Below are positions 1-6,083 of a stretch of DNA of 6,233 nt, in pieces. The position numbers were made by a program, and so were the translations under genes. Position 1 is the stretch's first letter, and each line of letters opens with the position of its first letter. The DNA lies in assembly GCA_050116155.1 (NCBI GenBank), contig JASFPE010000355.1, positions 1 to 6,233 on the forward strand, in the 5' to 3' direction. Below the pieces are notes generated by a model, which made no database searches, was not told where the DNA came from, and saw nothing but the letters and a program-made list of their open reading frames with translations. The stretch comes from G020353355 sp050116155. Its GTDB lineage: Bacteria; Desulfobacterota; Desulfobacteria; Desulfobacterales; JAHEIW01.

Positions 1-570
1 TTTGTGACCTTTCTTGCCATAATTTTGATTCACGAAAAACTCTCCGGCAGCGGTATTTCCGGTATTATTCTGGTGGTATTTGGCATCTATGTTGTCCATT
101 TACGATCTTTTTCCCGGCAGTCATTTCTCGAACCAGTTTTGGCTTTACGGGGTGGGGCCTCACTGTGGGCTTTGTCGACCGGAGTGAGCAATGGAATCGG
201 CTCCGTGGTGGATAAGGTCGGGGTGGGTATTGTCTACCCGCCGGTATACATCTATCTCATGTTTGTCGGCGTCTGGCTGCTGCTGACGCCATTTATTTTT
301 TATCGCTGGCGGGCGGAAGTTAAAAAGGAGTGGCAATTAAATACCAAGGGTATTCTGGCGGCTGGTTTTTTGGTGACTTTTACCTACATGTCGATTTTGT
401 TTGCCATGCGGATGAGTCCGGTGAGCTATGTGGTGGCCGTCAGAAATGTGAGCATCATATTTAGTTCACTTTTCGGCATTCACTGGCTGCGTGAAAAACA
501 CGCCAGCCAAAAACTGGTGGGGGCCATTTTGGTTACTATGGGGGTTATTTTTATTGGTTTTAGCAAGTGA
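1..570 (+). CDS. EamA/DMT-superfamily transporter, 3' part (5' truncated by window edge)
   Basis: The reading frame is open from the first base to the TGA at 568-570, so the 189 visible residues are the C-terminal two thirds of a longer protein. EamA/DMT permeases are usually about 280-300 residues with ten membrane helices in two repeated halves. What remains is almost all hydrophobic. It starts with the end of the first EamA half (an 'IHEKLSGSGISG...GIYVVHL' helix pair), then a short loop with Arg and Ser, then a second half of about five helices. The second half ends in the family-typical pattern: a helix with SPVSYVVAVRN, the charged HWLREKH turn, and a final glycine-rich helix. It would sit in the cytoplasmic membrane and move a small metabolite; the substrate cannot be read from sequence. 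No convincing terminator follows. A separate promoter lies before the next gene, so it need not belong to the downstream operon. The GTG at 4 is probably an internal Val codon. Confidence 0.8.
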   Translation, partial: FVTFLAIILIHEKLSGSGISGIILVVFGIYVVHLRSFSRQSFLEPVLALRGGASLWALSTGVSNGIGSVVDKVGVGIVYPPVYIYLMFVGVWLLLTPFIFYRWRAEVKKEWQLNTKGILAAGFLVTFTYMSILFAMRMSPVSYVVAVRNVSIIFSSLFGIHWLREKHASQKLVGAILVTMGVIFIGFSK

Positions 571-607
571 GCTTTGCCGTAACATCCGGTCAGTAACAAT
601 AACTTTT

Positions 608-670
608 AATTATGAAAATTATGATAATTATTATTTTGACTTATACTTCAATTGAATTAAAATTCAATTG
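608..670 (+). promoter_or_regulatory. Sigma70-like promoter with overlapping palindromic operator upstream of the citrate-synthase-like pair
   Basis: A -35 box TTGACT (636-641) and a -10 box TAAAAT (658-663) are separated by 16 bp. A perfect palindrome overlaps the spacer and the -10 box: arm CAATTGAATT (649-658), two central A residues, arm AATTCAATTG (661-670). This placement is typical of a repressor site that would block RNA polymerase. Just upstream, AATTATGA occurs twice with 9-bp spacing (608-615, 617-624), and the second copy lies in a 13-bp palindrome (617-629). These could be a second regulator site or simply AT-rich UP-type DNA. Transcription would start near 670, leaving a leader of about 50 nt. 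The regulator is not encoded in this window. The boxes and symmetry are read directly; the function is inferred. Confidence 0.55.
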
Positions 671-707
671 TCCGCAATAATTTAAGATTAAATCCAACGA
701 ATAGGAT

Positions 708-714
708 AGGAGGT
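708..714 (+). promoter_or_regulatory. Strong Shine-Dalgarno site fixing the start at 721
   Basis: AGGAGGT lies six bases before the ATG at 721. It is a near-perfect anti-Shine-Dalgarno match and is the reason for choosing this start for the first citrate-synthase-like gene. Confidence 0.8.
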
Positions 715-720
715 AAAAGA

Positions 721-1617
721 ATGGAAAGAGAGCCTTTTTTTGGCAGAAAGACTGCCATCGCGTACAAGACCGAAGAAGAGACTGTTCTGCGCGGGTATAA
801 TTTGAGCGACATGGCAGAAGAGGGCTATTCGTTTTGCGATGCGCTGTTCGTATTGTTTCAGGGTCGCATCCCCACCGAGGAAGAAGAAGAAATGCTGCAA
901 TACGAAACCGCGGAGTTTTTAGAGCATTCCATGTCCCCATCGGCAGCCTCGGCCATCGCGGTGATCACCGGCAGGCCCTATCTTCCGGCAGCCGTAGCCG
1001 CATCGGTGATGACCTTTGGCGGCGCCCACGGTCCGGGGGCGGCACATGGTTACATGTTGCACAAGTACATAGAACGTGCACGGGTGGAGGGCATTTCACT
1101 GAAGGAAATGGGCAAGATTTTAGTCGATGAACACATGGATGCGGGCATGCCGGTAATGGGTCTGGGTCAACCCCAGCACACCGACGGTGATCCGCGGGCC
1201 GAACCTACCCATATCAAACATGAGGAACTGGGGGTCGGTGGCGTCTATCTGGAGTTGCAGCGTGCCATTGAAGATCGCTTTAATGAGCGTCGAGAGCAGG
1301 AAGGGCGCTCCTATGTGGCGGTCAACATGATCGGTGCCGGCAATACGGCCCTGGCCGAACTGGGGTTTTCACCCAATGCCGCCTGGTGTATCGGTTGCGT
1401 ATGCCGCGGGTTTAGCTGTGCGGCGCATGCGATTTTTACCATGAAAAAAGGCCATGCCTGGGCGGCCTCCAAACGCGAGCCGATGGTGCAGATGCTGGAT
1501 TTGACCATGATCAAGTATATTGGTCCCGATGACCGGCCCGTACCCAGCCAGGAAGAACGACAGGAATATGCCAGAAAACAAAAAGAAGAAGGAGAATATA
1601 AGAAATGGGCTCTTTAG
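721..1617 (+). CDS. Citrate synthase / citryl-CoA lyase-fold protein, paralogue 1 (catalytic residues altered)
   Basis: This 298-residue protein resembles the short citryl-CoA lyase branch of the citrate synthase superfamily, which includes the C-terminal part of ATP-citrate lyase. Recognisable blocks in order: RGY..SDMAE and the FQGRIP helix (24-51), a His-containing HSMSPSAAS block (69-77), a GGAHGPGAAHG turn (100-110), a GLGQPQHTDGDPR loop (147-159), the VNMIGA...LGFSP block (201-218), and an Arg/AAH helix (229-236). The tail 268-280 reads GPDDRPVPSQEER. By hand alignment the triad residues become His69 (kept), Gln150 (normally the His of GHP/GHR) and Ile204 (normally the Asp of NVDG). Ordinary citrate cleavage or synthesis therefore looks unlikely. 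It probably still binds an acyl-CoA. The start follows AGGAGGT. Its last 13 bases overlap the next, paralogous gene, which suggests translational coupling and a hetero-oligomer. The family is firm; the reaction is unknown. Confidence 0.85.
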   Translation: MEREPFFGRKTAIAYKTEEETVLRGYNLSDMAEEGYSFCDALFVLFQGRIPTEEEEEMLQYETAEFLEHSMSPSAASAIAVITGRPYLPAAVAASVMTFGGAHGPGAAHGYMLHKYIERARVEGISLKEMGKILVDEHMDAGMPVMGLGQPQHTDGDPRAEPTHIKHEELGVGGVYLELQRAIEDRFNERREQEGRSYVAVNMIGAGNTALAELGFSPNAAWCIGCVCRGFSCAAHAIFTMKKGHAWAASKREPMVQMLDLTMIKYIGPDDRPVPSQEERQEYARKQKEEGEYKKWAL

Positions 1618-2606
1618 ACGATCCGAGACTAAGATATGATTACAAAAACAGAGAATTTGGCACGGTTGCGCCGGACACCAAACGGGAACCCTTTCGCTGG
1701 GTGTCTGAGGTATCTTATAAAAACATACACCGTATCGTCACCCGCGGCTATGATACCACCGAACTGGTGGAGGCCGGATATGGCATTGGGGATGTGATAT
1801 TTATCGATTTCCAGGCCAGAATCCCTTTGATCGAAGAAGCCAAGATGTTAAATTATGTGATGATTTTATCATTGGAAGACGGTCTGTCTGCTCCGGCAGC
1901 CATGTCGCGAATCATTGGCAGCGGCAAGACCTATCTGACCCAGGCCGCCGGTGGTTCCATATTGGCCTTTGGCCATGCCTACGGGGCCTATTGTGCCTTT
2001 GGCACCATGTTAGATAAATATTTGGCCAAAGCCGAGGAAGAAGGCAAAAGTTTGGCACAGATTGCACAGGAGTTGGTGGCGGAAAATATAAATGATGAAG
2101 CCCTGGGTGTTTCCGGATTAATGCTCAAGGATCCGGCCGCCAAGCGTATGCTGGCTCGCGCAGAAAAACTGGGCGTGGCCGGCAACTACATTGCCCTGAT
2201 GAAAGAGGTGGTCAAAGCAGCTCAGGAGGCCAGCAAAGAGCCGGTCGATATCGATATGCTTGGTGCCACCGGCGCCGTCATGCTGGATTTAGGTTTTTCA
2301 CCGGAATCGACCTGGGCGGTGCTGGCCGTGACGCGCGCCTTTGGCGCCGGAGCGCATTACTGTGAAGAAGTGGAACGCGAAGGCCACCAGAGATTGGGAC
2401 AGACGTTGACTCCCAAGGAAATGTATGATGGCCCCGAGGATCGACCGGTGCCCACTTTGGAGGAGCGCAAGAAAACCGTGCGGCCCGGAATCCACCGTAC
2501 GCCGCAAGAGTGGAAAGATGCCCTGGAGGACAAACAAAAACTGAAAGGCAGCGGCTGGGCGATTCACGAAGAAATCGAAGATCCACGTAAACGGAAGATG
2601 AAATAA
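1605..2606 (+). CDS. Citrate synthase / citryl-CoA lyase-fold protein, paralogue 2 (catalytic triad absent)
   Basis: This 333-residue protein is a clear paralogue of its upstream partner. Shared landmarks are RGYDTTELVEAGY (47-59), FQARIP (69-74), the EDGLSAPAA block (91-99), GHAYGAY (123-129), DMLGA...LGFSP (217-233), R..GAGAHYCEE (244-255) and the tail motif GPEDRPVPTLEER (276-288). It is longer at both ends: about 20 extra charged N-terminal residues and about 40 C-terminal residues rich in Lys, Glu and Trp. By hand alignment all three catalytic positions are lost. The first His is Asp92, the GHP His loop is shortened to GVSGLMLKDP (168-177), and the catalytic Asp is Leu219. GAAGGAG at 1588-1594, inside the end of the upstream gene, fits the ATG at 1605. 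It may be a structural or regulatory subunit, or the pair may share a remodelled active site at the dimer interface. No clear terminator follows. Confidence 0.83.
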   Translation: MGSLDDPRLRYDYKNREFGTVAPDTKREPFRWVSEVSYKNIHRIVTRGYDTTELVEAGYGIGDVIFIDFQARIPLIEEAKMLNYVMILSLEDGLSAPAAMSRIIGSGKTYLTQAAGGSILAFGHAYGAYCAFGTMLDKYLAKAEEEGKSLAQIAQELVAENINDEALGVSGLMLKDPAAKRMLARAEKLGVAGNYIALMKEVVKAAQEASKEPVDIDMLGATGAVMLDLGFSPESTWAVLAVTRAFGAGAHYCEEVEREGHQRLGQTLTPKEMYDGPEDRPVPTLEERKKTVRPGIHRTPQEWKDALEDKQKLKGSGWAIHEEIEDPRKRKMK

Positions 2607-2660
2607 CCGATTCAAATTAGCTGCAGTAGCCGGCAAAATTTGAGGGGGAAATGTGTTAGA

Positions 2661-2775
2661 TATGGTTTCAGGTGTCGGGTGTCAGGTGTCAGAGCCCGAA
2701 ATACAGAAGCTGAAACCTGCCTGTGGGGTCGAAGCCCGAAGGGCGAAGTCCCAAACACTGAAACCTGAAACCATA
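2661..2775. repeat. 115-bp inverted-repeat element with internal heptamer repeats
   Basis: The ends are perfect 12-bp inverted repeats: TATGGTTTCAGG (2661-2672) and CCTGAAACCATA (2764-2775). Inside the left end are three tandem heptamers of form C[AG]GGTGT (2669-2689). Direct repeats also occur: CTGAAACCTG at 2710-2719 and 2758-2767, and AGCCCGAA at 2693-2700 and 2733-2740. The element fills most of the 207-bp gap between the second citrate-synthase-like gene and the aminotransferase, and contains no credible ORF. No clear target-site duplication is visible at its ends, so calling it a mobile element would go too far. In RNA it could form a long imperfect stem and weaken read-through or stabilise upstream mRNA; that is inference. 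Confidence 0.7.
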
Positions 2776-2813
2776 CACAAGCTCACTTTAGACATCCTAT
2801 TAAGGAGTGTATT

Positions 2814-3959
2814 ATGGAAGTCGTAACACCCATCAAACGGAATATTTTATTGAATCCGGGACCCGCCACCACCACCGATGCGGTTAAATATGCCCAGGTG
2901 GTTCCGGATATTTGTCCCCGGGAGCAGGAATTCGTTGAAATCATGAACGAAGTCCGAAAAGAATTGGTGAAGGTGGTTCACGGAGATCCGCAAAAATACT
3001 CTGCCGTGCTTTTTGCCGGTTCGGGAACCGTTATTGAGGATGTTCTGGTGAACTCGCTCGTCCCTGAGAACAAAAAGATTTGCATTGTGAACAACGGCGC
3101 CTATTCCAGCAGAATGGTTGAGATCGCCGAACATTATCATATTCCCTGCGTCGATCTTCAGTTTCCAACCACCGGATTGCCGGATCTGAAAGTATTGCGG
3201 GAGACCCTGGAAAAGGATAAAGATATTGCCGTGGTGGCGACCGTTCACCATGAAACCGGTACCGGGGTTTTAAATCCGGTTCGGGAAATCGGAAAAATAG
3301 CCCACGACAATGGCTGTGTATTCATTGCAGACACCATTTCGACCTATGGCCTGATTCCGATTGATATTGAAAAAGATAACATCGACTTCTGTATGTCTTC
3401 GGCTCAAAAAGGACTCGCCGGCATGACGGGTGTGTCCTGGACCATCGGCAAAATCGAAGAAATCGAAAAGTCCAAAAACTATCCCAAAAGATCCTATTAC
3501 TGCAATCTTTATATGCAGTATGATTTTTTTGAACGCGTCGGCGAGATGCATTTTACGCCACCGGTACAGGTTATCTATGCCTTAAACCAGGCCATCAAGG
3601 AATATTGGGAAGAAGGGGAGCAGGTCCGCTGGGAGCGTCTCACCAAATGCTGGGAAGCCATCCACAAGGGGTTGGAAGAAATCGGGCTCGATACCGTTAT
3701 CGACAAGGAGATTCAGGGGCATCTGGTGGTTACCGTCAAGGCGCCTGAAGATGATAAGTTTGATTTCTTTAAGCTGCACGACTATTGTTACGAGCGTGGA
3801 TTTACGATTTATCCGGGTAAAATGTTCGGATTGCAGACCTTCAGGCTTTGCAACCTGGGGATAATTACCCACAAGGATATCGAAGATTTCTTTGTCGTCG
3901 CCAAAGAAGCCTTTCGGGAGATGGGTTACTCACTTCCGATCAATACTTATAAAAGTTGA
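2814..3959 (+). CDS. PhnW-like class V aminotransferase (2-aminoethylphosphonate:pyruvate transaminase family)
   Basis: A PLP-dependent fold-type I, class V aminotransferase of 381 residues, close to the ~365 usual for PhnW. PhnW moves the amino group of 2-aminoethylphosphonate to pyruvate, giving phosphonoacetaldehyde and alanine in the cytosol. Visible features: N-terminal LLNPGPATTT (12-21), the PLP-phosphate loop GSGT (70-73 region), NNGAYSSRMVE (93-103), HHETGTGVLNP (145-155), ADTISTYG with the pyridine-binding Asp173, SSAQKGLAG with the Schiff-base Lys199, the substrate-side TPP (248-250), YPGK (333-336), and FRLCNLG with Arg344, which corresponds to the carboxylate/substrate-binding Arg. 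All expected catalytic residues are present. AAGGAG at 2802-2807 supports the ATG at 2814. Serine/alanine-glyoxylate-type aminotransferases share this fold, so the exact amine donor is open. The nearby acylating aldehyde dehydrogenase favours a 2-aminoethyl donor such as aminoethylphosphonate or taurine. No phosphonatase (PhnX) or PhnY/PhnA gene is in view. Confidence 0.82.
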   Translation: MEVVTPIKRNILLNPGPATTTDAVKYAQVVPDICPREQEFVEIMNEVRKELVKVVHGDPQKYSAVLFAGSGTVIEDVLVNSLVPENKKICIVNNGAYSSRMVEIAEHYHIPCVDLQFPTTGLPDLKVLRETLEKDKDIAVVATVHHETGTGVLNPVREIGKIAHDNGCVFIADTISTYGLIPIDIEKDNIDFCMSSAQKGLAGMTGVSWTIGKIEEIEKSKNYPKRSYYCNLYMQYDFFERVGEMHFTPPVQVIYALNQAIKEYWEEGEQVRWERLTKCWEAIHKGLEEIGLDTVIDKEIQGHLVVTVKAPEDDKFDFFKLHDYCYERGFTIYPGKMFGLQTFRLCNLGIITHKDIEDFFVVAKEAFREMGYSLPINTYKS

Positions 3960-3970
3960 TTGGTTTATTT

Positions 3971-3992
3971 GTTAAATGGTTAACTATTTAAC
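3971..3992. repeat. 22-bp near-perfect AT-rich palindrome after the aminotransferase gene
   Basis: Arms GTTAAAT (3971-3977) and ATTTAAC (3986-3992) surround a central GTTAAC palindrome (3979-3984). Ten of eleven possible pairs match, with one G/T mismatch. It begins 12 bp after the stop codon. It could be a weak hairpin at the mRNA end or a regulator site for the downstream gene. The absence of G+C in the stem and of a clean T run argues against a strong intrinsic terminator. Confidence 0.5.
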
Positions 3993-4010
3993 TTAACATT
4001 TCAATAAATC

Positions 4011-4140
4011 AAAGTGATCTAAAGTTAAAAGTGATCTAAAGTGACTAAAGTTGTGGAATTCTATCATTTAATATAAAAAGACAGAGCGGAGCGATTCCTG
4101 AATTTTAGGCACTTTAGGCATTTTAGATCACTTTAGGCAT
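4011..4140. repeat. Inverted array of AAAGTG-type short repeats
   Basis: The left side (4011-4050) is a run of 7-10-bp units starting AAAGT: AAAGTGATCT twice, then AAAGTTA, AAAGTGACT and AAAGTTG variants. The right side (4101-4140) carries the same units in reverse complement (AAAGTGATCT, AAAATGCCT, AAAGTGCCT). The best-matched arms are AAAGTGATCTAAA (4028-4040) and its exact complement at 4122-4134. The whole can fold into an imperfect stem of over 30 bp with a loop of about 40 nt. Together with the palindrome just upstream it occupies most of the 252-bp gap before the aldehyde dehydrogenase gene. No ORF, tRNA or riboswitch is recognised here. It looks like an intergenic repeat of REP/BIME type, though I cannot assign a named family. 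Confidence 0.7.
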
Positions 4141-4211
4141 TTGTAACATATGGTATTAAAAAGAAGTTAACCCAATAATAATTTTCTAAAACTATGGAGG
4201 TTTAAGGAACC

Positions 4212-5600
4212 ATGGAAGAGAATATCCAGGAAATGTATACGAAGGCCAGGAAAGCGTTTCGTGAAGTCGAGTTCTGGCCGCAGGAAAAGGTCGACGAGAT
4301 GGTTCAGGCCGTGGCCTGGGAACTTTTAAAAGAGGACGTTCGCCACAAGCTGGGCCATATGGCCGTGGAAGAATCCGATATCGGCAACGCCGAAGATAAA
4401 GTGAATAAAATCAAAAATAAAACTTTGGGCACTCTCTGGGACATGCGCGATGCCAAGACCTGCGGTATGATCGAAGAGAACAAGGCTCTGGGGATCCGTA
4501 AGTATGCAAAACCGATCGGTGTGATTGCCAACGTCGTGCCCTGCACGAACCCGGAATCTACCATCTGCTGCCTGGCTTTGAGCACGTTGAAGACGCGAAA
4601 TGCCCAGATCGTCTCACCCCATCCACGCACCCCGAATACTTCTTATGAAACGGTTCAACACGTGCGCAAGGCGCTTGAGAAAATCGGCGCACCGGTGGAT
4701 CTGGTGCAGTGTATTAAACACACGAGTCATGAAAAAACTCAGGAGCTCATGGCCCATTGCGACTTTGCCGTTGCCACAGGGGGGGCGGCATTGGTGAAAG
4801 TGGTATATGCAGCCGGCAAGCCGGCCCAGACGGTGGGTGCCGGTAATGTGGTATCGATTGTGGATGATACAGCTGATATTGCCGCTGCCGCCCATAAGAT
4901 CAGGCTGTCAAAGGTTGCCAACAATTCCGCATCCTGTTCATCTGAGAATGCGGTGGCCCTTTATGAAAGCATCTTCGATGATATGATCGCAGCGCTAAAA
5001 TCCGAAGGCGGGTACATGTGCAGCACGGATGAACGTGAGAAATTGCGGAAATACATGTGGCCGGACGGTACCCACCTGAACCGGGACATCGTGGCCAGAC
5101 CGGCTACTTTTCTTGCCGAAAATGCAGGCTTGACGGTTCCGGATGACACCAGATTTCTGATGGTCATCGGAGAAAAAGTTGGTCCGGAAGATCGTTTCTC
5201 AGGCGAGAAAATCTCACCGGTGCTGACCGTCTGGAAATGGACCGATTTTGACGAAATGCTGGACCGTCTGGAGAAAATCCTCAAATTTTCCGGCGAGGGC
5301 CATTCTGCATCCATACATACGGAAAATGATGAGCGCCGGGTTAAACTCGCATTGCGGGCCAACGTGGGGAGAATCGTCTGCAACATGCCGCATGCGCATG
5401 CCAACAGCGGTGGATGGAACACCGGTCTGCCCACCACAGATACGCTGGGTTGCGGCACCTGGGCCGGCAACATCTTCAGTGGCAACATAAACTGGGAAAA
5501 CTTTCTCAACTATACTCTGCTGTCAATCCCCAAAGAAGAGTACGTCCCCTCGGTTGAGGAACTATGTGGGGATTATCTCAAAAAATGGGGCCAGGATTAA
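4212..5600 (+). CDS. CoA-acylating aldehyde dehydrogenase (SauS / AdhE-N-terminal type)
   Basis: A 462-residue NAD(P)-dependent aldehyde dehydrogenase of the CoA-acylating branch, which oxidises an aldehyde and releases it as acyl-CoA. Motifs seen: IGVIANVVPCTNPEST (102-117), FAVATGGAALVK (185-196), the glycine loop TVGAGNV (207-213), the catalytic Cys242 in NNSASCSSEN, and the C-terminal TLGCGTWAGN (411-420) followed by NINWENFLNYTLLS. In AdhE the Cys loop reads NGTICASEQ and the C-terminal motif TLGCGSWGGN, so the branch is clear. The Ser-rich Cys loop and GCGTWxGN...NxNWxxFLN pattern recall, from memory, sulfoacetaldehyde dehydrogenase (SauS). Glycolaldehyde, phosphonoacetaldehyde or acetaldehyde remain possible. 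GGAGG (4196-4200) and AAGGAA (4204-4209) precede the ATG. The CCATGG start context and charged N-terminus suggest a soluble cytosolic enzyme with no microcompartment-targeting peptide. It would use the aldehyde made by the upstream aminotransferase. Confidence 0.85.
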   Translation: MEENIQEMYTKARKAFREVEFWPQEKVDEMVQAVAWELLKEDVRHKLGHMAVEESDIGNAEDKVNKIKNKTLGTLWDMRDAKTCGMIEENKALGIRKYAKPIGVIANVVPCTNPESTICCLALSTLKTRNAQIVSPHPRTPNTSYETVQHVRKALEKIGAPVDLVQCIKHTSHEKTQELMAHCDFAVATGGAALVKVVYAAGKPAQTVGAGNVVSIVDDTADIAAAAHKIRLSKVANNSASCSSENAVALYESIFDDMIAALKSEGGYMCSTDEREKLRKYMWPDGTHLNRDIVARPATFLAENAGLTVPDDTRFLMVIGEKVGPEDRFSGEKISPVLTVWKWTDFDEMLDRLEKILKFSGEGHSASIHTENDERRVKLALRANVGRIVCNMPHAHANSGGWNTGLPTTDTLGCGTWAGNIFSGNINWENFLNYTLLSIPKEEYVPSVEELCGDYLKKWGQD

Positions 5601-5609
5601 AATCAGATT

Positions 5610-5637
5610 CGAGTTGCGCGTTTCGTGTTACGTGTTA
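5610..5637 (+). repeat. Tandem heptamer array, consensus CGNGTTN (forward)
   Basis: Four contiguous 7-bp units fit CGNGTTN, with the last two both CGTGTTA and the first two CGAGTTG and CGCGTTT. The array starts 9 bp after the aldehyde dehydrogenase stop and fills part of the 81-bp gap before the hydrolase fragment. Related units in reverse orientation lie at 6084-6120. It does not code for anything visible. Confidence 0.65.
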
Positions 5638-5681
5638 AGATTGCCAGATAACACCTTGCTCGCGGTGAGCAGGGGTGAGTC

Positions 5682-6056
5682 ATGCCACTCAAAGTTCTTT
5701 TTATCGGCAACAGCCACACCTATTTGCATTTTATGCCGTTGATGTTGGAGGAGATGGTAAAGGCTTCAGATCGGGGTGTTACCCTGGTTGCCGATCAATC
5801 CACGGGGGAGGGTTTCAGCCTCGAGTGGCACTGGAAAAACCGGGCGACCCGGGATATGCTTGCTTCCAGAAAATGGGATTTTGTGGTGCTTCAGGATCGC
5901 GCCGGCGGTCCATTGGAAGAAAGAAAATCATTTGAGACACACGCGCGGCTTTTGAACCGGGAGATAGAATCACAGGGTGCACAATCGGTATTTTATATGA
6001 CTTGGGCCCTCAAATCCCAGCCGGAAACCCAGACAAGCCTACGGTACTCGTCTTGA
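5682..6056 (+). CDS. SGNH/GDSL-type hydrolase, C-terminally truncated (probable gene remnant)
   Basis: The 124-residue product starts with VLFIGNSHTY (5-14), the block I signature of a bacterial SGNH/GDSL-like family, with Ser11 as nucleophile. It continues with family-typical patterns: PLMLEEM (19-25), a TGEGFSLEWHW block (41-51), WDFVVLQD (65-72) and GAQSVFYMTWA (99-109). Complete members are roughly 220-250 residues and end with a block holding the catalytic Asp and His. Here the frame stops at 6054-6056, before that block, and no other frame of the 106 bp up to the next gene supplies it. The protein should therefore be inactive as an esterase. GGGGTGA (5672-5678) is a plausible ribosome site for ATG 5682. 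The fragment sits between oppositely oriented heptamer arrays, so loss of the 3' half through repeat insertion or recombination is possible. A sequencing error alone would not restore the missing half. Confidence 0.7.
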   Translation: MPLKVLFIGNSHTYLHFMPLMLEEMVKASDRGVTLVADQSTGEGFSLEWHWKNRATRDMLASRKWDFVVLQDRAGGPLEERKSFETHARLLNREIESQGAQSVFYMTWALKSQPETQTSLRYSS

Positions 6057-6083
6057 TATGCTCGCGCCATATGGACTCTGACG

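Noticed and set aside
641..940. Minus-strand open frame of 99 codons spanning the promoter region and the start of the first CS-like gene
   Set aside because: It overlaps a strong promoter, ribosome site and a well-supported gene on the other strand, and shows no family similarity.
2612..2643. 7-bp inverted repeat TCAAATT/AATTTGA with an 18-nt loop after the second CS-like gene, considered as a terminator
   Set aside because: The stem is short and AT-rich, the loop is long, and the following bases are G-rich rather than a T run, so an intrinsic terminator is not supported.
2847..3251. 134-codon minus-strand open frame inside the aminotransferase
   Set aside because: Antisense shadow of conserved aminotransferase motifs; His/Gly/Asn-rich with no domain.
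4961..5509. 182-codon open frame on the minus strand inside the aldehyde dehydrogenase gene
   Set aside because: It lies wholly opposite a gene with clear family motifs, has no recognisable domain, and is rich in Ser/Pro/Arg as expected of an antisense shadow.
5554..5742. 62-codon + strand frame overlapping the end of the aldehyde dehydrogenase and the start of the hydrolase fragment
   Set aside because: It runs through the heptamer repeat and into the hydrolase in a different frame; no ribosome site or known similarity.
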